This document shows, one piece after another, positions 1 to 8,611 of a stretch of 52,141 nt of DNA. This DNA comes from Nitrospirota bacterium. Its GTDB lineage: Bacteria > Nitrospirota > Thermodesulfovibrionia > Thermodesulfovibrionales > UBA6898. The stretch spans positions 1-52,141 of the forward strand of contig JACRHC010000022.1 in assembly GCA_016217675.1 (NCBI GenBank). The letters run 5' to 3'. Under the pieces are notes generated by a model. It was not told the origin of the DNA, did no database searches, and worked only from the letters and a program-made list of their open reading frames with translations. Position 1 is the first letter of the stretch, and every line of letters begins with the position of its first letter. The position numbers were made by a program, and so were the translations under genes.

Positions 1-1
1 C

Positions 2-163
2 CAGCACATGCTGCTCATTGCGCTTGACTGGCGGCTGTCGATCAGCACAGGACCCGACATTCAGTCCGTGATCATCTGGTGCATCGTTATGTCAACATTC
101 ATTGCACCCATTGTTTCATGGCTATGCTCCAGCTTGATCTTTCGCACTGAAAGGCAGCAATGA
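2..163 (+). CDS. C-terminal fragment of an integral membrane protein
   Basis: The reading frame is open from the left edge of the window to a TGA at 161-163, giving about 53 residues. It contains one clear hydrophobic segment (roughly VIIWCIVMSTFIAPIVSWL) followed by a short polar tail ending in RTERQQ, as expected for the last transmembrane helix and cytoplasmic tail of a transporter. A monovalent cation:proton antiporter would fit the helix-then-short-tail pattern, but that is a guess; the fragment is too short to assign. It lies 73 bases upstream of the RNase J gene on the same strand. Confidence 0.5.
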   Translation, partial: QHMLLIALDWRLSISTGPDIQSVIIWCIVMSTFIAPIVSWLCSSLIFRTERQQ

Positions 164-219
164 TTTGTTGAAATATGTTTATCTGACTGCAATGCCCCTC
201 GTGTTCGGCTTATGCATTC

Positions 220-228
220 TGGTATAAT
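220..228 (+). promoter_or_regulatory. Extended -10 promoter of the RNase J gene
   Basis: The sequence TGGTATAAT is a perfect extended -10 element (TGn plus TATAAT). Only 8 bases separate the hexamer from the ATG at 237, so the transcription start should fall at or within 1-2 bases of the start codon, predicting a leaderless mRNA. No Shine-Dalgarno sequence is visible, which fits. No good -35 box is seen, as is common for extended -10 promoters. Confidence 0.6.
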
Positions 229-236
229 CTCTGACA

Positions 237-1892
237 ATGGATAGCGTCCTCTCAGTCATTGCCCTTGGCGGTCTCGAAGAGATCGGCATCAACATGACGG
301 TCATGGAATACGGCGGAGATATGATCATCATCGACGCAGGTCTCATGTTCCCGACAGAAGACATGTTAGGCGTTGACTTTGTGATCCCTGATTTCACCTA
401 TGTGCTCGAAAACAGGGACAAGGTGAGGGCGATCTTCCTCACCCACGGGCATGAGGACCATGTCGGCGCCCTGCCCTTTCTGCTGAAAGAAATAAAAGTC
501 CCTGTTTACGGGACACCCCTTACGATCGGGCTCGTCAGGGAAAAACTGAAAGAACACAGGCTCGATGAGATCGACCTCCAGACAGTAAACCCCCGCGACA
601 TTATCCAGGCCGGCGCATTCACGCTTGAACCGATCAGGGTGACCCACAGCATTGTTGACGGTGTGGCTTACGGCATACGGACACCGGCAGGCCTTGTTGT
701 GCATACCGGCGACTTCAAGCTCGATCCGACCCCTGTTGACGGCAAACTCATGGACTTTCACAAGTTTTCTGAATATGGAGAAAACGGCACCCTGCTCCTT
801 CTGTCCGACAGCACCAATGCAGAACACGGCGGATTCACCTTCTCTGAAAAGGAGGTGCGCAGGGCCTTTGAGGATATCTTTTCCGAGGCAAAGGGCAGGA
901 TCATCATTTCGACCTTTGCCTCCAATATACATAGAATACAGCAGGTGATCGATGTTGCGGTCATGTTTGGCAGAAAGGTCATCCTTTCAGGCAGAAGCAT
1001 GGTGGCAAATGCCCAGATAGCGCTTGATCTCGGATATCTCAGAATACCTGCCGAGACGTGGCTGAAGCTGGAAGACCTTAAGAACCTTGATGACAACGAG
1101 GTCGTGATCGTCACCACAGGAAGCCAGGGTGAGCCCATGAGCGTGCTGTCCCGCATAGCCACGGATGAACATAAGCAGATTAAGATCAAGGAAAACGATA
1201 TTGTAATACTCTCCGCTAAGGTGATCCCTGGAAATGAGCGGGCAATCGGCAGGATCATCAACTACCTTTTCAGGCGCGGAGCGAATGTCATTTATGAGAA
1301 GGTCTCAGAGATCCATGTGTCAGGCCATGCATCGAAAGAGGAACTGAAGCTCATGCTGAACCTGGTAAGACCGAAGTATTTCATGCCTGTGCACGGCGAA
1401 TATAGGCACAAGTTCTACCACGCCCGGCTTGCAGAAAAGATCGGCATTCCGAAAGAGAATATCTTCAACCTCGAAAACGGAGATGTGCTCGAGGTCTCGG
1501 AGAACGAAACGCGGAAGGCAGGCAAGGTGGCAACAGGCCGTATCTTCGTTGACGGCAAGGGTGTGGGCGATGTTGAGGACATGGTGCTAAGGGACAGGCG
1601 GAGGCTTGCCCATGACGGTATTGTAATTGTCATCATCACGATTGCAAAGCTGACCGGCAGTATCGTCTCGGGACCTGATATCATTTCACGCGGATTTATT
1701 TTTGAAGATGCTTCTCAGGATGTACTCAATGATGTAAAGGAACTCGTGTACCTGACCCTCTCCGAAATGACCCCGGAGGTAATTACGGACAAGGCGCTCG
1801 TGCAGGCAAAGGTCAGAAGCGTTCTCAAGAAATACCTCCGCAACACCATGGACCGCAAGCCCATGATCATGCCGCTAATATTTGAAGTGTAA
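237..1892 (+). CDS. rnj: Ribonuclease J
   Basis: This is a metallo-beta-lactamase/beta-CASP family ribonuclease of 551 residues, the usual length for RNase J, which has both 5'-3' exonuclease and endonuclease activity in mRNA decay and rRNA maturation. The N-terminus SVIALGGLEEIGINM, the zinc motif HGHEDHVGALP (residues 70-80) and the GDFKLDPTPVDG segment are characteristic. The beta-CASP part includes IISTFASNIHRIQQ and the late SGHAS and MPVHGEYRH motifs. The C-terminal domain (SRGFIFEDAS onward) is complete. The ATG at 237 is favoured because the family motif begins within the first ten residues. It is preceded by an extended -10 element and no ribosome binding site, suggesting leaderless translation. 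Confidence 0.96.
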   Translation: MDSVLSVIALGGLEEIGINMTVMEYGGDMIIIDAGLMFPTEDMLGVDFVIPDFTYVLENRDKVRAIFLTHGHEDHVGALPFLLKEIKVPVYGTPLTIGLVREKLKEHRLDEIDLQTVNPRDIIQAGAFTLEPIRVTHSIVDGVAYGIRTPAGLVVHTGDFKLDPTPVDGKLMDFHKFSEYGENGTLLLLSDSTNAEHGGFTFSEKEVRRAFEDIFSEAKGRIIISTFASNIHRIQQVIDVAVMFGRKVILSGRSMVANAQIALDLGYLRIPAETWLKLEDLKNLDDNEVVIVTTGSQGEPMSVLSRIATDEHKQIKIKENDIVILSAKVIPGNERAIGRIINYLFRRGANVIYEKVSEIHVSGHASKEELKLMLNLVRPKYFMPVHGEYRHKFYHARLAEKIGIPKENIFNLENGDVLEVSENETRKAGKVATGRIFVDGKGVGDVEDMVLRDRRRLAHDGIVIVIITIAKLTGSIVSGPDIISRGFIFEDASQDVLNDVKELVYLTLSEMTPEVITDKALVQAKVRSVLKKYLRNTMDRKPMIMPLIFEV

Positions 1893-1923
1893 GCCCTCAT
1901 CACGGGGCACGTCAGAAGTATTT

Positions 1924-2922
1924 TTACTTCAGCATAAACAACAACAGCAGATTGATTATGTAGACCAGGAGAATTCCTATTGAATCCCATGCCACAAACA
2001 ATCTCTTTTTCTCTGCGCGGTAGGTCAGTCCGATAATCACAATAGTTGTCATCGCGATGGCAGACAATGCCGAAACTATGTGGTTGGGGCTTGCATATGA
2101 GAGAAGAGGACCTTTGAGAAAGAATATATCGTCAAGTGCAAGAATAAAGATATTGAAGATATTGCTTCCGAAGAGATTGCCGATTGCGAGATCGACAGCC
2201 CCCATTCTGACAGCAGCGATCGAGACAACGACCTCAGGCAGTGAAGTTGAGACCGCAATAAAAATATTGCCTACAAAAGTCTGTCCCAATCCGGTGGACT
2301 CTGCGATGCCTTCTCCTATTTTCGGGAGAAACATGGCTGCGATGATCACGATCAGGGCATTTATTGAATAGTGAAACATGGCCGACTTAATGCTGACATC
2401 TCTGTATCGCAGTTCCTCCGCCATTTCTTTCAGGAATTCGGCTATCTTCCGTTTTTCATACATGAAGACCAGTCTCATGGCGATAAAATATATCATCATA
2501 AAGAGGAAGCTGTATGGCCCTAACCAGCCGAGGGGCGGTAACTGCTCCCTCAGGATCATACTAACGCATACAATGCTCAAAAGAAGAATACCAAAGGCGG
2601 CTGAGAGCACATGACCCTGATGCGCCCTGGAGGAAATTGGAGCGGGGCGATACATGGTGTCGAGGATCGCAAGGATGAGCATATTAAAAACACAACTGCC
2701 TAACACATCGCCTACGGCAATATCAGGAACACCAGCATACGTCACTGAACTTATACCTGTTACAAGTTCAGGAAGAGAAGTGACAGAGGCCATGAGCACA
2801 ATGCCGATCCAGGCCCTTCCAAGCCCTGTCTTTTCGGCGATTATATCACCGTACTTCGACAGTCGCGTGCCTGAATAGACAATCGCAGCCGTGCAGACAA
2901 TAAATCCGGGCCAGAGCATCAT
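1924..2922 (-). CDS. Sodium/calcium exchanger family membrane protein (YrbG/CaxA-like)
   Basis: A 332-residue polytopic membrane protein with the two inverted alpha-repeats that define the Ca2+:cation antiporter superfamily: [12 protein letters not shown] near residue 50 and [12 protein letters not shown] near residue 210, each with the acidic residue used in ion binding and each followed by a GS.VFN or GSNIFN helix ([20 protein letters not shown]). A charged cytoplasmic loop between the two halves ([21 protein letters not shown]) is typical. It probably exports Ca2+ or exchanges Na+ across the inner membrane. The gene converges on rnj with a 31-base gap and is divergent from uppP. Two adjacent ATGs (2922 and 2919) are possible starts, neither with a strong ribosome binding site. 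Confidence 0.88.
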   Translation of the reverse strand: MMLWPGFIVCTAAIVYSGTRLSKYGDIIAEKTGLGRAWIGIVLMASVTSLPELVTGISSVTYAGVPDIAVGDVLGSCVFNMLILAILDTMYRPAPISSRAHQGHVLSAAFGILLLSIVCVSMILREQLPPLGWLGPYSFLFMMIYFIAMRLVFMYEKRKIAEFLKEMAEELRYRDVSIKSAMFHYSINALIVIIAAMFLPKIGEGIAESTGLGQTFVGNIFIAVSTSLPEVVVSIAAVRMGAVDLAIGNLFGSNIFNIFILALDDIFFLKGPLLSYASPNHIVSALSAIAMTTIVIIGLTYRAEKKRLFVAWDSIGILLVYIINLLLLFMLK

Positions 2923-3055
2923 TATTCTTTTTTGTTACCGTTATAAGTCATTGCACATTATACTGCATGTCGGTTATCTTCAACCTGACGTATTGAATAA
3001 CGACCTGTCCGGGTTGGGCGTAACCCCTGTATCCGCGATAGTTACCTGCCACATC

Positions 3056-3064
3056 TGGTATAAT
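3056..3064 (+). promoter_or_regulatory. Extended -10 promoter of uppP
   Basis: The nine bases TGGTATAAT are identical to the element before the RNase J gene. The ATG of uppP begins at 3072, 7 bases after the hexamer, so a leaderless or nearly leaderless transcript is predicted. No Shine-Dalgarno sequence is present. Confidence 0.6.
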
Positions 3065-3071
3065 CAAACTT

Positions 3072-3839
3072 ATGATCGAAGCCTTGATTTTAGGGATTGT
3101 ACAGGGTTTGACCGAGTTTCTGCCGGTGAGCAGCACTGCCCATCTCATCCTTTTCCCCTGGTTCTTTAACTGGACAGGGGAACTGGATTCGCTCACCTTT
3201 GACGTTGCACTCCATGCCGGGACGCTGCTTGCGCTTGTTATCTGCTTCTGGAACGACTGGATAGAGCTTGTCCTCAGGAAACAGAAACTTTTCATGCTGA
3301 TCATACTGGCTTCAGTCCCCGCAGGCATTGTAGGCATATTGTTGGGTGATCTTGTCGAGCATGCACTCAGGAGCCCCCTTATTATCTCAGTCTCACTTAT
3401 CGTATTCGGACTCGTCATGTTAATAGCAGAAAAAATGAACAAGACACGGGCCGTTGACAGCATTACTATTACGGACGCACTTATTATTGGATTTGCCCAG
3501 GCTGTGGCCCTGATCCCCGGAGTCTCCCGTTCAGGCATAACCATATCAGCCGGACTGTTCAGGGGACTTGAGCGGGAGGCCGCTGCTCGCTTCTCATTTC
3601 TGCTTTCAACGCCGATCATCGCAGGGGCTACGCTGCTTCATGCGCGGAAGCTGCTCAAGGCCAGCGCTGACCATAATATGCCGCTCTTCCTGCTCGGCTT
3701 TATTGCAGCAGCGTTTTCCGGTTTTGCAGCCATAAAATTCCTCCTGCACTTCCTGAAGAAACACCCGTTGAATGTATTTGTTTACTACCGGTTCGGACTT
3801 GCTGTGGTAATCATTGCAGGGATATGGCTAAAAAGCTGA
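3072..3839 (+). CDS. uppP: Undecaprenyl-diphosphate phosphatase (UppP/BacA)
   Basis: A 255-residue multi-spanning membrane enzyme that dephosphorylates undecaprenyl pyrophosphate, recycling the lipid carrier for peptidoglycan and other envelope polymers. The two family signatures are visible: the N-terminal GIVQGLTEFLPVSSTAHLIL with the catalytic Glu, and the central PGVSRSG phosphate-binding motif in ALIPGVSRSGITISAG. The length is close to the family norm. Its last 16 bases overlap the start of ftsK, so the two are co-transcribed. The start follows directly from the extended -10 element upstream. Confidence 0.95.
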   Translation: MIEALILGIVQGLTEFLPVSSTAHLILFPWFFNWTGELDSLTFDVALHAGTLLALVICFWNDWIELVLRKQKLFMLIILASVPAGIVGILLGDLVEHALRSPLIISVSLIVFGLVMLIAEKMNKTRAVDSITITDALIIGFAQAVALIPGVSRSGITISAGLFRGLEREAAARFSFLLSTPIIAGATLLHARKLLKASADHNMPLFLLGFIAAAFSGFAAIKFLLHFLKKHPLNVFVYYRFGLAVVIIAGIWLKS

Positions 3840-5920
3840 GCAGGATAAAAGAAGAACTCCTCGGGGTTATTTCGATCCTGTTCAGTCTTTATCTCGGCTT
3901 GAGCCTCTTCAGCCACTCCAGATGGGATTCATCGCTCTTTACCTATGCGAAAACGCCTGTAAAGAATTACGGCGGAGTCATCGGAGCATATATCGCGGAC
4001 CTCTGCATGTCCTTTCTCGGCTTTGCCGCTTACCTGCTGCCTGCGGCCCTCGTGGTCTTTGGCGTCAGAAGGCTGAGGAGCAGGGAAAAGAGAAAGGTCT
4101 ATCTCCTCGGCACATGCCTGCTCATCTTCTCTGTATCATTCCTTTCATCACTTTTGCTCAGGACTTTCAATGTCACGACAGAGAATAGTCCCGGAGGCAT
4201 CATCGGTTCCGTGACCGCCGGCCTGCTTGAGCATTATTTTTCGATGTTAGGCGCCTATCTGTTTGGACTTTCATGCTTCTTCTCTTCTCTTATCCTCCTG
4301 CTCCCCGTGGCCATCAGCCCTTCCCTTTTTGAACGCAGGATCAGGGAAGAGCCGAAGAAAAGACCGGAGAAGGGAATCCTTCAGGATGATATCCTGATAA
4401 CAGATCCGGAAGATGATATGAAGCCTGAGATCATCGAACCCCTGCATTCCATAGAACCCGAGGAAGAACAGGAACCCGAACCTAAGCCAAAAATACGGAC
4501 CGCTCAGAAACCCGCCATAACGAAAGACGGGTATATCCTGCCGACCTTTGAGCTGTTAGCAGAATATGATACCTCGGCTGCGCGGCCATCGAACGAAGAA
4601 CTTAAGACAAACAAGGAACTGATCAAGGCCAAGCTTGCAAACTTTGATGTCGAGGGTGAGATTACCCATGTTCAGCCCGGGCCGGTTATAACGCTCTACA
4701 AGTTCGAGCCTGCTCCGGGTGTCAAGATCAACAAGGTTGTTTCTCTTGCCGATGATCTGGCTTTAGCCCTCAAGGCTCAGAGCATCAGGATCTCACCCCT
4801 GGCAGGGGAGAACACGATCGGCATCGAAGTGCCGAACAAGAAGCGTGAGATCGTTTCCCTGCGGAGCATCATCGGCTCCGACCGCTTCCAGAAGAGTTCA
4901 TCCCGGCTCACCCTTGCCCTTGGCAGGGACATCGCCGGCGAAACAGTCATAGCAGACCTCACGAAGATGCCGCATCTTCTCGTTGCCGGCCAGACCGGTG
5001 CAGGCAAAAGCGTTTCGGTCAACTCCATGATCATGAGCATCCTTTTCAAGGCTTCACCGCGTGAGGTAAAGATGCTGATGATCGATCCCAAGCTCATTGA
5101 ACTTTCGATGTATGACGACATTCCGCACCTCATTTCTCCTGTCATAACAAACCCCAAGCAGGCTGCAGAGGCATTAAGAAAGATGGTCTTTGAGATGGAG
5201 CGCAGATACAGACTGCTTGCGGAAAAGGGTGCGCGGAACATCGATGGGTACAATAAGGTAGCGACCGAGGACGAGCAGATGCCCTTTATCGTCATTTTTA
5301 TTGATGAGCTTGCTGACCTCATGTTCGCCTCCTCACGCGAGGTGGAAGACTCCATAACACGGCTGGCCCAGATGGCAAGGGCTGCAGGTATCCATCTGAT
5401 CATCGGCACCCAGAGGCCGTCTGTTGACGTTATCACCGGCATAATCAAGGCAAACCTGCCTTCGAGGATCTCTTTCAAGGTGACAACCAAGATCGACTCA
5501 AGGACTATCCTCGACACCATGGGCGCTGAACAACTTCTGGACAAGGGCGATATGCTCCTTATGCTCTCAGGGCAGGGCATCAAGCGTGTGCATGGCGCAC
5601 TGGTCACCGAGGATGAAATTCATCAGGTCACCGCCTTCATCAAGCCGCAGGGCTCGCCTGACTATTCGATCTATGAGCAGATCCCGATAGAGTCGGCCTC
5701 ATCCACGGAAAGCGATTCTGATGAACGGGACGATATGTATTACAAGGCATGCGATTTTGCAGAGTCTGTCGGACAGGTATCAATCTCCTCGATCCAGAGG
5801 AAGTTCAAGATCGGATATAACAAGGCAGCGCGCATCATGGAACTGATGGGAGAGGACGGCCTTGTCGGCCCTCCAAAAGGCGCAGGAAAGCCAAGAGATT
5901 TTCTCAGGAGGCCGCTGTGA
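3824..5920 (+). CDS. ftsK: DNA translocase FtsK/SpoIIIE
   Basis: A 698-residue septal DNA translocase that moves chromosome ends through the closing division site. In order: four predicted transmembrane helices in roughly residues 1-165, an acidic/proline linker (about 170-230), the alpha/beta motor with the Walker A motif AGQTGAGKS near residue 388 and the Walker B-type segment FIVIFIDELADL near 490, and a C-terminal gamma winged-helix domain (VSISSIQRKFKIGYNKAARIM) that would read KOPS-type polarity sequences. It is shorter than the E. coli protein because of the short linker, as in most bacteria. The start overlaps uppP by 16 bases and the end overlaps lolA by 4 (GTGA). Confidence 0.96.
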   Translation: MAKKLSRIKEELLGVISILFSLYLGLSLFSHSRWDSSLFTYAKTPVKNYGGVIGAYIADLCMSFLGFAAYLLPAALVVFGVRRLRSREKRKVYLLGTCLLIFSVSFLSSLLLRTFNVTTENSPGGIIGSVTAGLLEHYFSMLGAYLFGLSCFFSSLILLLPVAISPSLFERRIREEPKKRPEKGILQDDILITDPEDDMKPEIIEPLHSIEPEEEQEPEPKPKIRTAQKPAITKDGYILPTFELLAEYDTSAARPSNEELKTNKELIKAKLANFDVEGEITHVQPGPVITLYKFEPAPGVKINKVVSLADDLALALKAQSIRISPLAGENTIGIEVPNKKREIVSLRSIIGSDRFQKSSSRLTLALGRDIAGETVIADLTKMPHLLVAGQTGAGKSVSVNSMIMSILFKASPREVKMLMIDPKLIELSMYDDIPHLISPVITNPKQAAEALRKMVFEMERRYRLLAEKGARNIDGYNKVATEDEQMPFIVIFIDELADLMFASSREVEDSITRLAQMARAAGIHLIIGTQRPSVDVITGIIKANLPSRISFKVTTKIDSRTILDTMGAEQLLDKGDMLLMLSGQGIKRVHGALVTEDEIHQVTAFIKPQGSPDYSIYEQIPIESASSTESDSDERDDMYYKACDFAESVGQVSISSIQRKFKIGYNKAARIMELMGEDGLVGPPKGAGKPRDFLRRPL

Positions 5921-6546
5921 AAAAAAATGTGTTAATGGTTTTAACCTTGCTCTTAACCTTGATCCCTTCTGTATCTTTTGCTGCAGGCACTGACGATGCT
6001 GTTGCCCGTATTCAGAAGGCGTACGAAGGCATAAAGGACATGAAAGGCACGTTTGTTCAGAAAAATGTGATCAGGGACCTGAACAAGACCGACACCTATA
6101 CCGGTGAGTTTTTCGTCAAGAGGCCGCTCAGGATGAAGTGGGCGTACAAGGGCAAGGCCAGCCAGGACCTGCTGATCAATAACGATACGGTCCTCATCTA
6201 TAAGAAGGGCGACAACCAGGCATACCGGTCTAAATTCAACAAGGAAACCTATGGCCAATCACCGGTCGTTCTTCTGACCGGCATGGGTAACATCAAAGAA
6301 GAGTTCACCATTACAGGCTCTGAAAAAATTCTTACGCTGAAGCCGAAGAAATCAATGGCAGGGATCGTATCGATCACCCTGCATCTGTCAGATACGGATT
6401 TCCCGATCAGGGCCTTCACGATCCGGGACGGCCGTAATACGGTCGAGATCGAGCTGAAAGAGATCAAAATCAATACTGGCATCAAAGATTCGCTCTTTGA
6501 CCTGAACCTTCCTAAAGGGGTCAATGTATATGAGCAGCCTTCTTAA
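5917..6546 (+). CDS. lolA: Outer-membrane lipoprotein carrier protein LolA
   Basis: A 209-residue periplasmic chaperone that carries lipoproteins from the inner membrane to the outer membrane. A signal peptide of about 22 residues (MKKNVLMVLTLLLTLIPSVSFA) is followed by the LolA fold: DMKGTFVQKN, GEFFVKRPLRMKWAYKG and a C-terminal DSLFDLNLPKGVNV, which resembles the usual LolA ending. The start is GTG at 5917, overlapping the ftsK stop in a GTGA arrangement, implying translational coupling. No lolB or lolCDE is in the window. Its presence is good evidence for a diderm envelope. Confidence 0.93.
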   Translation: MKKNVLMVLTLLLTLIPSVSFAAGTDDAVARIQKAYEGIKDMKGTFVQKNVIRDLNKTDTYTGEFFVKRPLRMKWAYKGKASQDLLINNDTVLIYKKGDNQAYRSKFNKETYGQSPVVLLTGMGNIKEEFTITGSEKILTLKPKKSMAGIVSITLHLSDTDFPIRAFTIRDGRNTVEIELKEIKINTGIKDSLFDLNLPKGVNVYEQPS

Positions 6547-6575
6547 GGCAGGGGATTAAGGCAATACTTCGCCCC

Positions 6576-7586
6576 ATGCTGATCCTCGGCATAGACACCT
6601 CATGTGACGACACTTCTGCTGCAGTAGTACAGGACGGCAGAAAGATCATTTCCAATATCGTATCGAGCCAATCTGATATTCATACCAAATATGGCGGCAT
6701 AGTTCCTGAACTCGCCTCAAGACGGCATATCGAGATGATCATGCCGGTCGTCGAAGAAGCTCTGACACATGCAGGCATCACCCTTCCGGATCTGTCTGCT
6801 GTCGCAGTCTGCCACGGTCCTGGCCTCATCGGCTCTCTCCTGGTAGGCTGCTCTTTCGCTAAGGCAATATGCTATGGAAAGAATATTCCTCTCATAGGCG
6901 TCAACCATCTCGAAGGCCACCTGCTGTCGCCTTTTCTTGAAGAGCAGGCCCCCGAGTTTCCGTTTATTTCCCTTGTCGTCTCCGGCGGACATACCAGTCT
7001 GTATCTTGCAGAAGATTATGGCAGATATTCGGTAATGGGAAAGACCCGCGATGATGCAGCAGGCGAAGCATATGACAAGGTCTCAAAGCTGCTCGGACTG
7101 AGTTATCCAGGCGGCCCAATCATCGACAGGCTTGCCAGAGAGGGAAATGCCAGGGCTGTTGCGTTTCCAAGGGCCTATCTCCCTGACACCCTTGATTTCA
7201 GTTTCAGCGGTGTAAAGACCGCTGTTTTGCAGCATGTAAGAAAGCTGTCTCCTGACTCGTCGCCCATTACAGAGCACTCATTACTGTCCGATATTGCGGC
7301 ATCTTTCCAGTCCGCAGTTGTCGATGTACTTGTCAGGAAGACTGAATGGGCAGTGAATAAGACCGGTATCCGAAGAGTGGCCATATCTGGCGGCGTCTCC
7401 GCAAACAGCGGCCTCAGGCAGAAGATGAAGGAGATGGGAGCGAAGCAGCGGATAGATTTATTCATCCCGTCGGTATCACTCTGCACTGACAATGCTGCGA
7501 TGATTGCAGCTGCAGGCTATCACCGTTTTCTCAATAAAGAGTTTGCCGGCCTCGATCTCAACCCAATGGCTTATCTGTCCCTGTAG
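6576..7586 (+). CDS. tsaD: tRNA N6-adenosine threonylcarbamoyltransferase TsaD
   Basis: A 336-residue ASKHA-fold protein that transfers threonylcarbamoyl to A37 of ANN-decoding tRNAs together with TsaB and TsaE. The N-terminal GIDTSCDDTSAAVV, the metal-binding HLEGHLLSP (His-x3-His), VVSGGHTSL, the AAGEAYDKVSKLLGL segment with GGP, and FSFSGVKTA are all canonical, and the C-terminal LCTDNAAMIA closes the active site. The length matches the family. It starts 30 bases after lolA and lies at the end of the uppP-ftsK-lolA run. The first ATG is chosen because the family motif starts at residue 4. No strong ribosome binding site is visible. Confidence 0.96.
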   Translation: MLILGIDTSCDDTSAAVVQDGRKIISNIVSSQSDIHTKYGGIVPELASRRHIEMIMPVVEEALTHAGITLPDLSAVAVCHGPGLIGSLLVGCSFAKAICYGKNIPLIGVNHLEGHLLSPFLEEQAPEFPFISLVVSGGHTSLYLAEDYGRYSVMGKTRDDAAGEAYDKVSKLLGLSYPGGPIIDRLAREGNARAVAFPRAYLPDTLDFSFSGVKTAVLQHVRKLSPDSSPITEHSLLSDIAASFQSAVVDVLVRKTEWAVNKTGIRRVAISGGVSANSGLRQKMKEMGAKQRIDLFIPSVSLCTDNAAMIAAAGYHRFLNKEFAGLDLNPMAYLSL

Positions 7587-7699
7587 TTCTATTCAACATG
7601 CGCATGCCTGCTGAAACGCATATACCGTATTACGTATTGTAGAATAATGTGCCGGAACGTTAAAATATCAGAACGTCTTTATTATCTCTGGAGGTTTTC

Positions 7700-8221
7700 A
7701 TGGTCGTTGGCAAGCCGTTTCTTACCGTAGAACAGATACAGAGCAAAAACAGGGAACTTGCAGCGAGGATATCAGCTGATTACAGAGGCACGAACCTTCT
7801 TGCCGTCGGCATCCTCAAAGGCGCATTTATTTTTTTCAGCGACCTTGTAAGGCTTATCCAGATCCCGCTCACGATCGATTTTATCGTAGCGTCAAGCTAT
7901 CTGAAATCAGAAACTTCAGGTGAGATAAAGCTGCATTATGACATCAGGGAGGAAGTTGCTGACAAGGATGTACTGCTTATCGAGGACATCATCGACACCG
8001 GCATCTCGATGAATTATATCCGGGAGCGGATCCTGAACAGGGAGCCGCGAAGCCTCAAAATCTGCACGTTCCTCGACAAGAAAGAGCGCAGAGAGGTGGA
8101 TGTGCCTCTGGACTATGTGGGGTTCGAGATACCGAATGAGTTCGTTGTGGGCTACGGCCTTGATTACGACAACCAGTATCGCAACCTTCCCTACGTATCC
8201 ATTTTCAAGAAAACCACCTGA
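7700..8221 (+). CDS. hpt: Hypoxanthine phosphoribosyltransferase
   Basis: A 173-residue purine-salvage enzyme that makes IMP (or GMP) from the base and PRPP in the cytoplasm. The PRPP-binding loop VLLIEDIIDTGIS (near residues 92-104), the flexible-loop segment VASSYLKSETSGE and the purine-contacting VGYGLDYDNQYRNLPYV near the C-terminus are all present. The start has a good ribosome binding site (CTGGAGG, about 7 bases upstream). About 110 bases separate it from tsaD, containing AT-rich sequence with possible -10 boxes but nothing I can assign firmly. It is followed by queD after 18 bases, likely one operon. Confidence 0.95.
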   Translation: MVVGKPFLTVEQIQSKNRELAARISADYRGTNLLAVGILKGAFIFFSDLVRLIQIPLTIDFIVASSYLKSETSGEIKLHYDIREEVADKDVLLIEDIIDTGISMNYIRERILNREPRSLKICTFLDKKERREVDVPLDYVGFEIPNEFVVGYGLDYDNQYRNLPYVSIFKKTT

Positions 8222-8239
8222 ACTATCCGGAGGACGATC

Positions 8240-8611
8240 ATGTATGAACTGTCAATAGAAGTATCCTTTTCTGCAGCCCATCAGCTCAGGGCATATAAAG
8301 GCAAGTGCGAGAATATGCACGGTCATAACTGGAAGGTCCAGGTCAGTGTCATGGCCGAGACCCTGAATGAAATTGATCTTGCCATAGATTTTCATGACCT
8401 CAAGAGAATGGCAAATGAGGTGATAGCACCCCTTGACCACGCATTTCTCAATGATATTTTTCCGTTCACCGAGAAGAACCCCTCGTCAGAGAATATGGCG
8501 AAATGGATATTTGACACCATGAAGAAGAAGATCACGGATGAACGTGTCAGGGTCTCAGCGGTTTCGGTCTGGGAGTCGGACACTGCATCAGCCACCTATT
8601 ATGAATCCTGA
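8240..8611 (+). CDS. queD: 6-carboxy-5,6,7,8-tetrahydropterin synthase QueD / PTPS family
   Basis: A 123-residue member of the 6-pyruvoyltetrahydropterin synthase family, most likely QueD of the queuosine/7-deazaguanine pathway. Zinc ligands are visible as His14 (FSAAHQL) and His27 and His29 (MHGHNW), the catalytic Cys is Cys23 in GKCENMHGH, and the late Glu in VWESDTASA completes the active site. The ribosome binding site CGGAGGA precedes the ATG. No other queuosine genes are adjacent, so the pathway role is inferred from the family. The stop overlaps the start of the following pmbA by 11 bases. Confidence 0.92.
   Translation: MYELSIEVSFSAAHQLRAYKGKCENMHGHNWKVQVSVMAETLNEIDLAIDFHDLKRMANEVIAPLDHAFLNDIFPFTEKNPSSENMAKWIFDTMKKKITDERVRVSAVSVWESDTASATYYES

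Noticed and set aside
366-932. 188-residue minus-strand frame inside the RNase J gene
   Set aside because: Fully antisense to conserved RNase J motifs with no independent support.
4777-5607. 276-residue minus-strand frame inside ftsK
   Set aside because: Complement of the ftsK motor domain; low-complexity Ser/Ile/Met composition typical of an antisense frame.
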